Assembly (NCBI GenBank): GCA_039707655.1
Contig: CM077666.1
Coordinates: 397,811,886-397,875,885, forward strand
Length of the DNA stretch: 64,000 nucleotides
DNA from: Elymus sibiricus
Lineage: Eukaryota; Streptophyta; Magnoliopsida; Poales; Poaceae
Direction: 5' to 3'
Made by a program: the position numbers and the translations under genes. The notes beneath the pieces were generated by a model. The model did not search any database. It saw nothing but the letters and a program-made list of their open reading frames with translations, and was not told where the DNA came from. Below, one piece after another: positions 45,791 to 55,964 of this stretch. Numbering within the stretch: position 1 is the first letter of the stretch; each line of letters opens with the position of its first letter.

Positions 45791-46958
45791 TCACTTTATT
45801 TGTACCACTATTAATCTAAATCTAATGAATTTAACATTCTCAAAATTTAGTTATTTTCGAGCGAATTCTATTTTTAGGAGACGAAATTGAATTGGTTTAA
45901 TTTTGGACTTTCCAATCTAGTTTTATCTTACTTAATTCTATATGCACCTAGGGGAAGGTATGTCGCAAGCTTTGGGCAGCTATCTTATTCAGAAAAATCG
46001 GAACCCTCTGACGAAAGAAAAGTGGATAGCAAAGGGCAAATAGCTCGCGAAGCACATGTGGAAGGGATATAGGGAAATAAAGAAGTATGGGGGAGAAACA
46101 TGCGGAAGGGATACGGAGAAAACATGTGTCAGACGGACCCTACCGTTGGCTTGCCGACGATCACCGGAGAGGAAGCACACGTAGATAGAGGACGAGAGAA
46201 TTTTTTTTTGCGTTGCGTAATCACGCATAGCTTTTCAGTTTCTTCATTTTGTTCTTCAGTACAGGCAGAAGGCCCTAACGGCCGATGCAAAACGCCCGCG
46301 TCGACCTTGGGGCTCGTGCCATCCCACAAGCCAGATCGTGCGGGAGTGGACTACACCATCACCCTCTAAACCAGCTGCCCTACTTAGCTGCGCCATCCCA
46401 TGATCAGGCCAGTTCGAATCTATCGGCTAAGGCACCTAACCAACTAGCTATGAGCCACAACAGTGAGCGTGCAAACCTCTGCCATGGCACAACTTATTGA
46501 GCTAAAAGTGTTGCCATGGCACCAAAAAGAGTAACGCTGCCAGGGTAGCCAAACGGAAACTAAGTTTAGCTGCAACAACATGCTTGGTGGCTTATAGACT
46601 ATCCTGACTCCCTTTGTGCTACTATTCTAAGAGCCAAATATTTTTTTTTAGATCGGAACCCGCTCAATGCAACACTAAGAAGGCACCGTACACTTGGCAA
46701 AGTAGGCAAAACAATGGCATGGCATGAAAGGCTACGTAAATAAGTACTTCCCCGAAAGAAAGGGGGCAGTCTAAGGCGGGACCTGTCCACTACTTGTGAA
46801 ATAATAGAAGAGAGGATATTTCGTATCAAGGGGATGAAAGCGCCAAAGTAATGAGAAAATGACTTGTCACTCTGAAGCTAGCTTGCATGAGTATAATCAA
46901 ACATGGACATGTATGGAGAGTAGGAGATGGTCATCAAAAGATAAATATTGTAGCGATG
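45791..46958. other. Gene-free stretch
   Basis: No convincing coding sequence. It contains a run of nine T at about 46201-46209 and a weak tRNA-like segment at about 46420-46470 on the minus strand, discussed as a possible SINE. The last 5 bp, CGATG, form the target duplication of Gypsy-3. Confidence 0.5.
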
Positions 46959-47462
46959 TGACGGTGTCCTGGACTAGGTGGTACCAACCGAGTTGGCCCA
47001 CAGCCCTTGGGCCGAGCCTGGGGGCCCTCATTCTCATAAGGAAGGACTCCGGAAGCCTCGCACCTCGACGTGATCAAGACAACCTCTGCCGAAGACTTGA
47101 CATGTACTCCAACGATATCTTCGGCCGCCGCCACATGCATCTTTAGATTAGCAACCGACCATGTAACCCTAGGTACCCCTCTGGCGTGTATATAAGCTGA
47201 GGGGTTTAGCCGGTAGAAGGGCCCCCAATCATAATCACATCCACCTAGCCTTAGGGTTAGAACACTACTTACGATCTCGAGGTAGATCAAGCTTGTAGTC
47301 GATACACAATCATCAATACAATCAAAGCAGGACGTAGGGTATTACCTCTTCGAGAGGGCCCGAACCTGGGTAAACACCGTGTCCCTTGTCTCTATTACCA
47401 TCGATCCGAGATCCACAGCTCGGGACCCCCTACCCCGAGGTCTGCCGGTTTTACCACCGACA
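46959..47462 (+). mobile_element. Gypsy-3 5' LTR
   Basis: 504 bp, TGACGGTGTCC...ACCGACA, followed by a primer-site-like ATTGGTGCTTTC. Flanked by CGATG (46954-46958); CAATG follows the 3' LTR (51696-51700), so the duplication has one change. It contains TATA (GTATATAAGC) at about 47189. Confidence 0.85.
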
Positions 47463-47515
47463 TTGGTGCTTTCATTGAGAGTTCCGCTGTGTGAGCAAAG
47501 AAGGACCTATGGCAA

Positions 47516-49705
47516 ATCTGCGGATCAACTGCAACACTGGCCAGGACGACATCTTTTGTCCCTGGCCAACTATTCGTGTTCGGCAGCATGGTTCTCCACG
47601 CCGACTCAACTGGCCATCTAGCACCCGTCGAGAATTTCGCCCCGGAACAGACGGTCATGTTCGGAAGTCTGGAATACACCAGGGATTCCCATGGCGAGCT
47701 TATTCTTTCGGGATGGGCTCCGGACCGGATCAAGGGTCCCTCGGCTGCCGCGGGCTCAACCCTGGAGCCGATCTTCGATCTGGATTTCGGATCCGATCTC
47801 CCGACGGGTCTGGCCCCATCCGAGGAGTTGGCTATTGTCATAACATGCGAGGGCCTCGACAGCGAGTCAGGCCCCAGCCCCAATTTGAGTTCGAACATGG
47901 ACCTTACATCAAGTACGGGTCCAACCTTCCCAGCTGGTGGCCTAGAGTTAGATCGGGCCGACCAGCACTCCGAGCTCGCTTCAAGCATCACCCGGAGCGT
48001 GCTCCAAGTCTGCCCGGCTTTCAGCCAGGCCATGAACCCTGAAGATCTGTCTCACCTTAATGAGATGCTGGATCGCATTCAGAATTTATCAATCTCAAAC
48101 AGTCAGACTTCGGTCTATGACAAGATCGGACTTAAAGCCGATGATAGGGAAATTTACATCCCACCCACCACCCACCTAATCGCCACGGTCGATGACTTAA
48201 TCGACGTGCTAGACTACGAGGAGGCCACCGACATAGATGAAGATGTCGACGGCACTCCAGAAACGATTACGCCTTCGGCCAATACTGGCAAATGGACAGC
48301 AGCGTCCACTTACGACGTATACATGGTGGACACACCTAAGAACCCATCGAGGCGTCGACGCAGACGCGCGAAGGGCGCCAACGGGGGCCCTAGTGGGCAT
48401 GGCACCGCCGCCACTGACAACGGCGCAGCGGCCGACGAAGCTGATAACCAGGGAGAGGACATTCAAGCCTCCCCAGAACAGCAAAACAGCACCGCAGGAA
48501 TACCTGAAGACGAGGACCCCGATGACCTCTTCGACAGGGTCGATAGCAATTACCTACCTGAATCCGAGGAGGACGAGAGCCTCGGAACCGAGGAATACGT
48601 AGTCCCTGAGGACCCCTTTGAGCAAGAGCGGTTCAGACGGCGCCTGGTAGCTACTACGAGGAGTATGAAGAGGAAGCAGCAACAGCTGCAAGCCGACCAT
48701 AACGCGTTGAATGACAAGTGGGTAGAAATCCTCTCGGCCGAACAAGACCTCAAGGAACGGCGCCACACCGTGCCTAAATCTTACCCCCGCCGACGTCTTC
48801 TGCCAGAATTCGACGAGGAGGTCATCGACAACGTGCTTTTAACACGTGGTCGGGCCGATCAACCTGATCGACCCCCTAGAGGGCGAGACAGGCCAACAAG
48901 GGAAGATGAACATGTTCAAACAGCGACACGCCGTCACGGCAAAGACCCTGTGGAATATCCCGAGCCTTATGACGCACGGCGACGGACAGAAGCAAATCAA
49001 GCCCCTACTCGGTCCATCTACGGATCAAGGGGGCGTGCCCCCGCCGGGCTCGACGGCTATGACGCCTGGTTAGACAGGCATGGCCGAACTCGAGACCAAA
49101 CTTATGCACGAATGTCTCCCGATGTCTGACACGATACTGCTCGGTTCCGAGGACCTGCTCACCCAATCTGTTTCATGGACAGGGTGATGGAACATCAGTT
49201 CCTGGACGGGTTTAAACCCATTAACATCGAGCAATATGATGGAACGACCGATCCAGCCGTGTGGATCGAAGATTTCCTCCTCCATATCCATGTGGCAAAC
49301 GTAGATGACCTCCATGCCATCAAGTACTTGCTTCTCAAGATCAAGGGGCCGGCAGGGCACTGGCTCAATAGCTTACCTTCCCAGTCCATCGGAAGCTGGG
49401 AGGCACTCGAGGATGCCTTTAGAGCAAACTTCCAGGGCACTTACGTCCGACCTCCGGACGCCGACGACCTTAGCCACGTTATCCAACAACCCGGTGAGTC
49501 GGCCAGGAAGTTTTGGAATCGGTTCCTAACCAAAAAGAACCAGATAGTGGACTGCCCGGACGCCGAGGCGATCGCGGCCTTTTGGCACGGCATTCGAGAC
49601 GAATGGCTTGCACGCCAACTCGGGCAGGACAAGCCAAGGACTATGACAGCCCTCACCTCACTGATGACCCACTTTTGTGCGGGAGAAGATAGCTGGCTGG
49701 CCTGA
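47516..49705 (+). pseudogene. Gypsy-3 gag, with an in-frame stop
   Basis: A gag polyprotein frame from about 47576 to 49705, broken by TGA at 49127-49129. A short open start (MANLRINCNTGQDD) in another frame suggests a further frameshift near 47570. It has an acidic N-terminal part, a basic RRRRRRAKG tract near 48350, and a retrotransposon-gag core after the stop (FKPINIEQYDGTTDPAVWIE, WLNSLPSQSIGSWEALEDAF, WNRFLTKKNQIVDCPD). The frame ends abruptly at about 49690-49705, where antisense cargo begins. No zinc knuckle remains. Confidence 0.75.
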
Positions 49706-50582
49706 AGCTCTCACAATGGTGAGGCGGGCTCGAAGCCGCAGTCCGCTCCTTAGGGGGGAACTCGTTCTTGGACGGCTTGAACAATGTCGTCCACATCCCG
49801 GACAGGGGGGTGCAAAAGAAGTGGTTGACGGGCACCGAGTCCTCGGGCTTGAATGCCCACATCGGACTTGCCCGAAGTTGCAGCGGCAGAATGCGGCGGT
49901 GGAGCATGACGTCAACCACGTCCACCAGCTTCACCTTCTTCTTGTCTACCAAGAATTGGATCTTTTGCTGCAGCTCCGTCACCTCCACGGGGTTCCCCCA
50001 ATCCATGCCCTTCCTCCTCCAGGAATCAAGCCTCCTCGGAGGGCCTGCAGAGAAGGCCGGGACTTTGGCCTGGCCGGCGGCGAGTGGCTCTGTGACATAG
50101 AACCACTCACGCTGCCACTCCTTGACGGTCTCGATGAAGGTGCCTTGGAACCAGTCGGCCTTCTGGTTCTTGATGATCATTGCTCCCCCGCATTCAGCGA
50201 GTTCGGCGCCGCTGGACTTCGGCTTGATGTTGAACGTCTTCAGCCACAACCCGAAGTGCGGCACAACGCGGAGGAAGGCCTCACAGGCGATGATAAAAGA
50301 GGCGAGGTGGAGGATGGAGTTGGGGGCCAGATGGTGGAAATCTAGCCCATAAAAGAAAAGGATCTCGCGCACGAAGGGGTGCAGTGGGAACCCCAGACCT
50401 CGGATGAGGTGGGGAATGAAGACTACCCTCTCCCCAGAGTTGGGAGTGGGCACGCGCTGGTTTGGCTCGGGTGCCCGGGTGGCGATGTCGGCCGGGATAT
50501 ACCCCGCGCTCTGCAGCTCTAGGATCGTGCCCTCCATGACGGAGGAGCTGGCCCAGTGCCCCTTGAGGGTGGCGTGAGCCAT
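49690..50582 (-). pseudogene. Antisense cargo gene of Gypsy-3, N-domain only
   Basis: Minus strand. ATG at 50582 was chosen (MAHATLKGHWASS) because the TATA box (CTATAAGAG, 50705-50712) lies about 125 bp upstream, and the longer frame to 50690 would start at or before the transcription start. The conserved N-domain is clear (GERVVFIPHLIRGLGFPLHP, FFYGLDFHHLAPNSILHLAS, VVPHFGLWLKTF). Downstream exons with coiled coils, present in the Gypsy-1 copy, are missing: the frame runs into the gag junction near 49690. Same family, orientation and position as the cargo of Gypsy-1 and of the element at the right edge. Confidence 0.7.
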
Positions 50583-51191
50583 GGCAGGGAACTGGGAGCT
50601 GTGGGTGCTGAGAGGAAGTGTAGAGCTAGATCTGGGCGTTGGAGCTCGTAGGGCAGTAGGCAGGGGGAAATGGATGTGTGCTATTTCCATCGCTCTCCCT
50701 CTGCTCTTATAGGCTGGTAAAAGGCCAAGAGCCCCCCAGACGTGCCGTTGAAATCGCCACTACCCGGAAAAAAGATGCCATTATGCATACGGGGAAAAAC
50801 AAAATCTTGATGATATCCCTTAAAAAACGGGCACGATCTCTGTAGCGACGGGACATGCCGATGGGAAAACTGCCTCGGGCCGCGATTCGAGTAACCATAG
50901 CTGGCCCGCCCAGTTACAGGTGGTGCCACTTCGGTAAAGTTGTCAGGCTTTAAGTACTATTCACACCTATACTGTTGGCCTTCGAGGCTAAGTTATCCCG
51001 CGTCTTCGGATGCTATCGGGTTTGAAGGAACCCTTGTTCAGGGGCAAATATCGTCGGGAGAGAGCCCGGTAAAAGCTCATGATGCATGGAACAATCTCGA
51101 ATCTTCGAGGGAGGAACTCGTCTGTCAAGCCGAAGTCAGTTTGCCAAAGAAAGGCGTCGTCCTCGGTGTAGAAGACCAGTTCGGGGGCTAC

Positions 51192-51695
51192 TGATGGTGT
51201 CCTGGACTAGGGGGTACCAACCGAGTTGGCCCACAGTCCTTGGGCCGAGCCTGGGGGCCCTCATTCTCATAAGGAAGGACTCCGAAAGCCTCGCACCTCG
51301 ACGTGATCAAGACAGCCTCTGCCGAAGACTTGACGTGTACTCCAAGGATATCTTCGGCCGCCGCCACATGCATCTTTAGATCAGCAACCGACCATGTAAC
51401 CCTAGGTACCCCTCTGGCGTGTATATAAGCCAAGGGGTTTAGCCGGTAGAATGGCCCCCAATCATAATCACATCCACCTACCCTTAGGGTTAGAACTCTA
51501 CTTACGATCTCGAGGTAGATCAAGTTTGTACTCGATACACAATCATCAATACAATCAAAGCAGGACGTAGGGTATTACCTCTTCGAGAGGGCCCGAACCT
51601 AGGTAAACACCGTGTCCATTGTCTCTGTTACCATCGATCCGAGATCCACAGCTCGGGACCCCCTACCCCGAGGTCTGTCGGTTTTACCACCGACA
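51192..51695 (+). mobile_element. Gypsy-3 3' LTR
   Basis: 504 bp, TGATGGTGTCC...ACCGACA, directly after a polypurine tract and followed by CAATG. Confidence 0.85.
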
Positions 51696-51760
51696 CAATG
51701 GATCCCAAAATATGCAAACAAAAAGGTTGCTACCAGCCATGGTAACTAATTGCTTTCTAA

Positions 51761-52634
51761 GGGCATCTCCAAAGCGGACCACGCGGTCTGGACGTGTTTA
51801 GCCATCCACCGCGGGCCTGTATCGGTCCACCGACCGGTTTGGGCGCGCTTTTTCCCAAAAACCCGAAACAAACTTGGGGGCTTTGCGGGAGTCCGGACAG
51901 CAGCCACGTAGGACTCTGACACCCCCGGCCACCTAAAACCCCACCAAAACCCCTCCCAGACCCCACGCCTCCATCCTCCCATCTTTCTCTGCATCCGTTT
52001 TCTCTTTTGCCTTCGCCGCCACTCCACCACCCCGGCCGCCCCGACACACCCTTTGCCGGAACTCAACGACTCCGTTACCTCCATCGCTACACTAGGGCCC
52101 CATGCGCTTGTCCTCCGTTGCCGTTCCACGCCTCTCCTCCGTCTGCCACTAAGGTACCATCCGCCCCTACGGTATTCACCATGCCCGACAAGTGTTCAGT
52201 GTGATCATGCACAACATGATCGTGGAGGATGGGGGTGAGGATGCTGCCGTAGGTCTTGAATTTGAGAACATGGGTGATCCTATCAAACTTCTAGACCAGA
52301 ATCCGGCCATATTTGATGAGTTCATTCAAATGCATCAACAAAATTGGCATCGAGCAACGCATGAACAACTGAAGGAAGATCTGATTAAGCATATGTGGGC
52401 GGTTAAAGGGGACAACATTGTTGGAGTGTAATATTTAAATTCGAATTGCTGCTGCATTTGAACATTTTTTAAACTAAACTAGAACTAGATATGCGGCTAT
52501 TTTGAGTGTGCGGATGTATGCTGACATTAAATAAAATTGTGGACGGATGTAGGCAGATAGCTTTGGATGGCCGGCTCCCGCATCAGTGTTCGTGGACTGG
52601 TCCCCCGGTTTGCGGGTCAGCGTTGAAGATGCCC
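51761..52634. mobile_element. PIF/Harbinger DNA transposon, decayed
   Basis: Terminal inverted repeats GGGCATCTCCAAAGC (left) and GCGTTGAAGATGCCC (right), flanked by TAA on both sides (51758-51760, 52635-52637), the 3-bp TWA duplication of the superfamily. 874 bp, holding only the C-terminal part of a transposase. Confidence 0.85.
52192..52431 (+). pseudogene. PIF/Harbinger transposase, C-terminal fragment
   Basis: The phrase FSVIMHNMIVEDGGED matches the conserved LHNMIVEDE-type end of Harbinger nuclease domains. It is followed by a typical tail (HQQNWHRATHEQLKEDLIKH) and a stop. The upstream DDE domain is absent. The preceding GC-rich 51,800-52,190 has no coherent frame. Confidence 0.7.
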
Positions 52635-52811
52635 TAAAGTCCGCAATCTCATTGATCCATCCACATGGAAGTGGGATGAATAGTTACTCACAAACTTTCT
52701 GGACCGTGGATGTACATCAAATTTTGGTGATTGCTTTACCGTGATATGAAATTTCATATTTGCATGGAGCTTTACAAAGACCGGAACCTTCTTAGTACGA
52801 TCTACCAACAT

Positions 52812-53645
52812 TGTTTTTTAACCTCAAAAAACCTCTTTATTCAATAGATAATAATGTTACATCGTTCACCATGAGAGGTACAATAGAGGGGGGAGGATCA
52901 TCCAACCAGACCCTACTGGTCTGGAATTTAGCCAACTGGGCTAGTTAATGAGCTACAAAATTTGTTTCCCTATTCGCATGCTCATACTTAACCCTAACAA
53001 ATTTTGACTCCATAGAGAAACAATCATGAAAAATCGCTGCCGCAATACCTGTAGGAGGCCTCTCATTCTTCATAATATCTATTAATTCACCATTATCAGA
53101 AATCACAACAACTCTATTACAACCCATGGATTCAGCTAAGAACAAGCCATGCTTGAGAGCTAAAGCTTCAGCCGAAAGAACATCTTGAACCATATCCAAA
53201 CGTGCATTACACGCGGCGATGAACTTCCCCTTTTTATCACGAATGACTGCATCTGTAGTTCCCCTCAGAATGTCTGGATCAAAAGAAGCATCAACGTTTA
53301 TCTTGACACAATCACCTGTTGGAGGAGCCCATATCTCCTTTCTCACCCTTGCATTAGGAACTGCAGCAGACCTGAAATTTGAGGATAACACCTTGATTGC
53401 CATCGCAGATCTTTCTGGGGACTCCACCTGAATATCACGGCTAATTTGCCTTATTTCCCACCATAAATACCAATAGGCCACCGCAACAAGCTCTGGCAAT
53501 GGGGCTTGTCCCAAAAACAATGAATGAACAGGGCTTGAGTACAACAACTCCTCTAGAACAGACTGTCCTGGACGATGAACAAGACAAGTTTTCTCAATTA
53601 AGTCATGAATACCCAGTGCTTGCCATACGTGCTTTGCTAAATGTA
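52812..53645 (-). pseudogene. LINE ORF2 3' end: zinc-binding end and RNase H domain
   Basis: Minus-strand frame ending at 52945: the second half of a zf-RVT domain (HVWQALGIHDL), a linker, then a plant non-LTR RNase H domain (VKINVDASFD, DAVIRDKKGKFIAACNARLD, SAEALALKHGLFLAESMGCN, VKYEHANRETNFVAH). A short A-rich end on the minus strand near 52812 marks the 3' terminus. It is truncated at its 5' end near 53645, where the strand polarity of the LINE reverses. Confidence 0.75.
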
Positions 53646-53835
53646 TGTGGCAAAAGTTGTGGAGTTTACGTTGGCCAGCAAAAGTATTTTTTTGCCTGAA
53701 GGACGTTGCATGGGGCCTTGCCATGCAGGGCAATCCTGGACGAGCACATCAAAGTACCTCATTGTCCGGCGTGTAACCTTGGTGCAAAGAATGTGAAGCA
53801 TTTGTTGTTTGAATGCAAAAATGCTAAGGCATGTC
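53646..53835 (+). pseudogene. LINE ORF2 segment in inverted orientation
   Basis: The plus strand encodes the part of the same LINE just upstream of the neighbouring minus-strand piece: RTLHGALPCRAILDEHIKV, then HCPACNLGAKNVKHLLFECK, ending NAKA. The adjacent minus-strand piece begins at the next residues (HVWQALG). Reading across the junction therefore needs a strand switch, as left by twin priming. Confidence 0.7.
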
Positions 53836-54013
53836 CAACAGTTTGTTAGCTTGTTGGTAAAATCTGCCATGTCATGAACCAACAACATATCATACAACCA
53901 GTCAACCACTCAAATAGGTTGTACTCTAGTTTATGCAATAAGAGGTGAGACAATAAATAAGATGCTCTCTCATTTTACATTCGAACTTGTGCAGGGGTAT
54001 TGGTTCATGCTCA

Positions 54014-54037
54014 TACTACCTCCGTCCCAGTTTATTA
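54014..54037. mobile_element. Stowaway-type (Tc1/mariner) MITE, terminal fragment
   Basis: TACTACCTCCGTCCCAG matches the Stowaway terminal repeat (TA + CTCCCTCCGTCCCA type). After TTTATTA it is interrupted by a Harbinger-type terminus. The other half was not found. Confidence 0.55.
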
Positions 54038-54815
54038 GGGCATCTCCAACGCTGACTCCCAAATCGAACACTTTATCTGTCTGCGGACCGTTGGGCCAGT
54101 CCGTGAACAGTGATGCGGAAGGCGGCCATCCAACCATGCCCGCATACATTTCAAAACAAATTTCAACAAACCTGACGAATTACGTGCAAAACGGATTATT
54201 TTCATTTAAACCGGAGCACATTCATTACATTTTTGACATATTTCATTAACAAATGACCGGACCTAAATCTACGGTGGCGACCGTCCTCCAAGTCCTTCTT
54301 CCCCTCCGGCCTTGGCCGTGTCCATGTCCGGTGGAGATGAGACCCGTGAAGTGAAGGTGCGGTCGCCGGTGAGGAAGAGTAGGACATGGGACACGGACAG
54401 GCCCACTTGGGACTCGAGGCCCTGCCGCCTCCCATGCACTATTCCTCCTCGTCGGAGTCCGCGACCTGTCCGTCGCCTGTGGACGTGAGGTCGACGATGA
54501 ATGTGGACGGGGTTGTACGCTCGTCGTGCCACCGACGCCAACGAAGCGTCGTTGGCAGCGCGAAGGACGCGCAACTGCCAGCGTTCTCGTCCGCGATCGC
54601 AGCGCCGCCTCCGCATCCGACTGCGCCGCGAACGCGTTGTGAGCGGGTGAGCGCGCGCGGCCTCATACATCGCCCACTGCTCGGCGACGAAGTTGGGGTT
54701 CTCCGCGGCCATGGTCGCCACGACCTCCTCGCTCGTGCGCTCGCCGTAGATTTGGTCCTCCGCCAACCGATGTTGCTCGAGGAGGGAGAGGTTGTACTGT
54801 TGCTCCTCCTACGCC
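54038..54815 (-). mobile_element. PIF/Harbinger-like element, right end lost, with an ORF fragment
   Basis: The left terminus GGGCATCTCCAACGCTGAC follows TTA (54035-54037), as expected for Harbinger. No matching right terminus was found before 55960. The minus strand at 54269-54815 encodes a fragment (LAEDQIYGERTSEEVVATMA, ENPNFVAEQWAMYEAARAH) that I associate with an accessory protein of Triticeae Harbinger elements. Frames are disrupted toward the C-terminus. Confidence 0.5.
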
Positions 54816-55514
54816 TGCCATCACAAGGACAATGAGGGTTTTCAACAACAACACCTTCTGGAAGGGAACGACGCTCAAGCGCTGTCGTCATCGGATCCAA
54901 CCACCAAAGGCTAGAACCTAGGTTTTCTCCCTGAAGAACAAGTCTGAGCATATCCGAGCAATGCCTTCAACAAGATAATGACGCAAAAACATCGCCATTG
55001 CTAGGTCAGACCTAGGATTTTCACCCCGGAGCTCAAGACGGATACTCGAGAAGCGCCACCAAATCAAAGTTAATCATGTGTTGTCGTGATCTTTTGTGTG
55101 GATAGGAGTTCTCTCACGGTCTCTACATCATTATAATGCACATAGCAATTCTTATTAATTATTAAGCAAAGTACAGAACAAACACAACCACGACTGAGCC
55201 ATTGCAAGATATGAAATAAAAACATATGACTCAGACGACTTCTTAACGTCCTCACATCATCATTGCCACGTCGGGCCAGAGATGGCATGGACAAAGATTT
55301 TGATCCTAATTATCGAGACCAGTCATGAAGGCCAGAACAAGTAGACATCATCTTCAACAAGGTAATGCACAAGTTTGTCGTCGCTGAGCACGACCATAAA
55401 AATCAGGATAAGAGTTTTCACAGAGACAAGTCGTGTTCCAATCAACACCTCGAGAACGAACCGTTCGTGTGTGGGTGGATGATGGCCCAGGAGTTCTCAT
55501 GTTATATTTAAGCA
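54816..55514. other. Gene-free stretch
   Basis: Contains phrases that look transposon-derived (two AACCTAGG/ACCTAGGATTTTC-like blocks at about 54910 and 55008) but no gene, terminal repeat or duplication that I could place. Confidence 0.4.
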
Positions 55515-55689
55515 TTGCCCACGTGAGACTGACGCAGTAGCCCAGGAATTAGCTAGGCAAGCCAGGCTTTGTAGTCCTACTAGTGTGTGGGTGGATGATG
55601 CCCCTGTGGTCATGACCCCTTTGCTTATTAACGGTGTAACTCTGCCTATGAATGAATAAAGAATATATCAGGTGTCAAAAAAAAAAAAA
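55515..55689 (+). mobile_element. LINE 3' end with poly(A)
   Basis: The plus strand reads HCPRETDAVAQELARQARLC, then SVWVDDAPVVMTPLL and a stop, typical of the C-terminus of plant LINE ORF2. A run of 13 A follows at 55677-55689. Heavily 5'-truncated. It lies tail to tail with AGO7, 275 bp beyond its stop codon. Confidence 0.7.
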
Positions 55690-55964
55690 CTCCAAGACCA
55701 ATTTCACCATCCAGGCTGTACAAAAAGGCAAAGCCCCACCATAGCAGCATAGGCGGTACGTCTCTAGGAATGCAAGCAGTTTGGTATCAGAATTTTGCAT
55801 AATGCAACCAAGCACCAACATCCAACCACTGTGAGATGCCACTGCCATGCCCATGATCGTTGTCCAAGGACACTATACATGTTTTCCTAAATAAATTTGG
55901 GTAGATGCAGAATACACTGCAGAAGAAGAAAATATGCAAAATACATGGGATCCAAGGCAGAGCA
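55690..55964 (-). other. AGO7 3' untranslated/flanking region
   Basis: The 275 bp downstream of the AGO7 stop codon. AT-rich toward the LINE poly(A). No other gene. The exact 3' end of the transcript cannot be placed. Confidence 0.5.

Larger units (their letters stand above)
46959..51695 (+). mobile_element. Gypsy-3, compact non-autonomous LTR retrotransposon (gag plus antisense cargo)
   Basis: The LTRs (46959-47462 and 51192-51695) are both 504 bp and differ at about 19 positions by eye (about 3.8%). The interior is only 3.7 kb: sense gag, then directly the antisense cargo gene, then a polypurine tract (GTTCGGGGGCTAC) at 51179-51191. Protease, RT, RNase H and integrase are missing, so it would need enzymes in trans. 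Confidence 0.83.

Noticed and set aside
46420..46470. Possible tRNA gene on the minus strand
   Set aside because: Box A to box B spacing is too short and no acceptor or anticodon stem can be drawn; kept only as a weak SINE candidate.
50582..50690. Longer start for the Gypsy-3 cargo gene at 50690
   Set aside because: The TATA box at 50705-50712 would place transcription start at or below this codon; the ATG at 50582 fits better.
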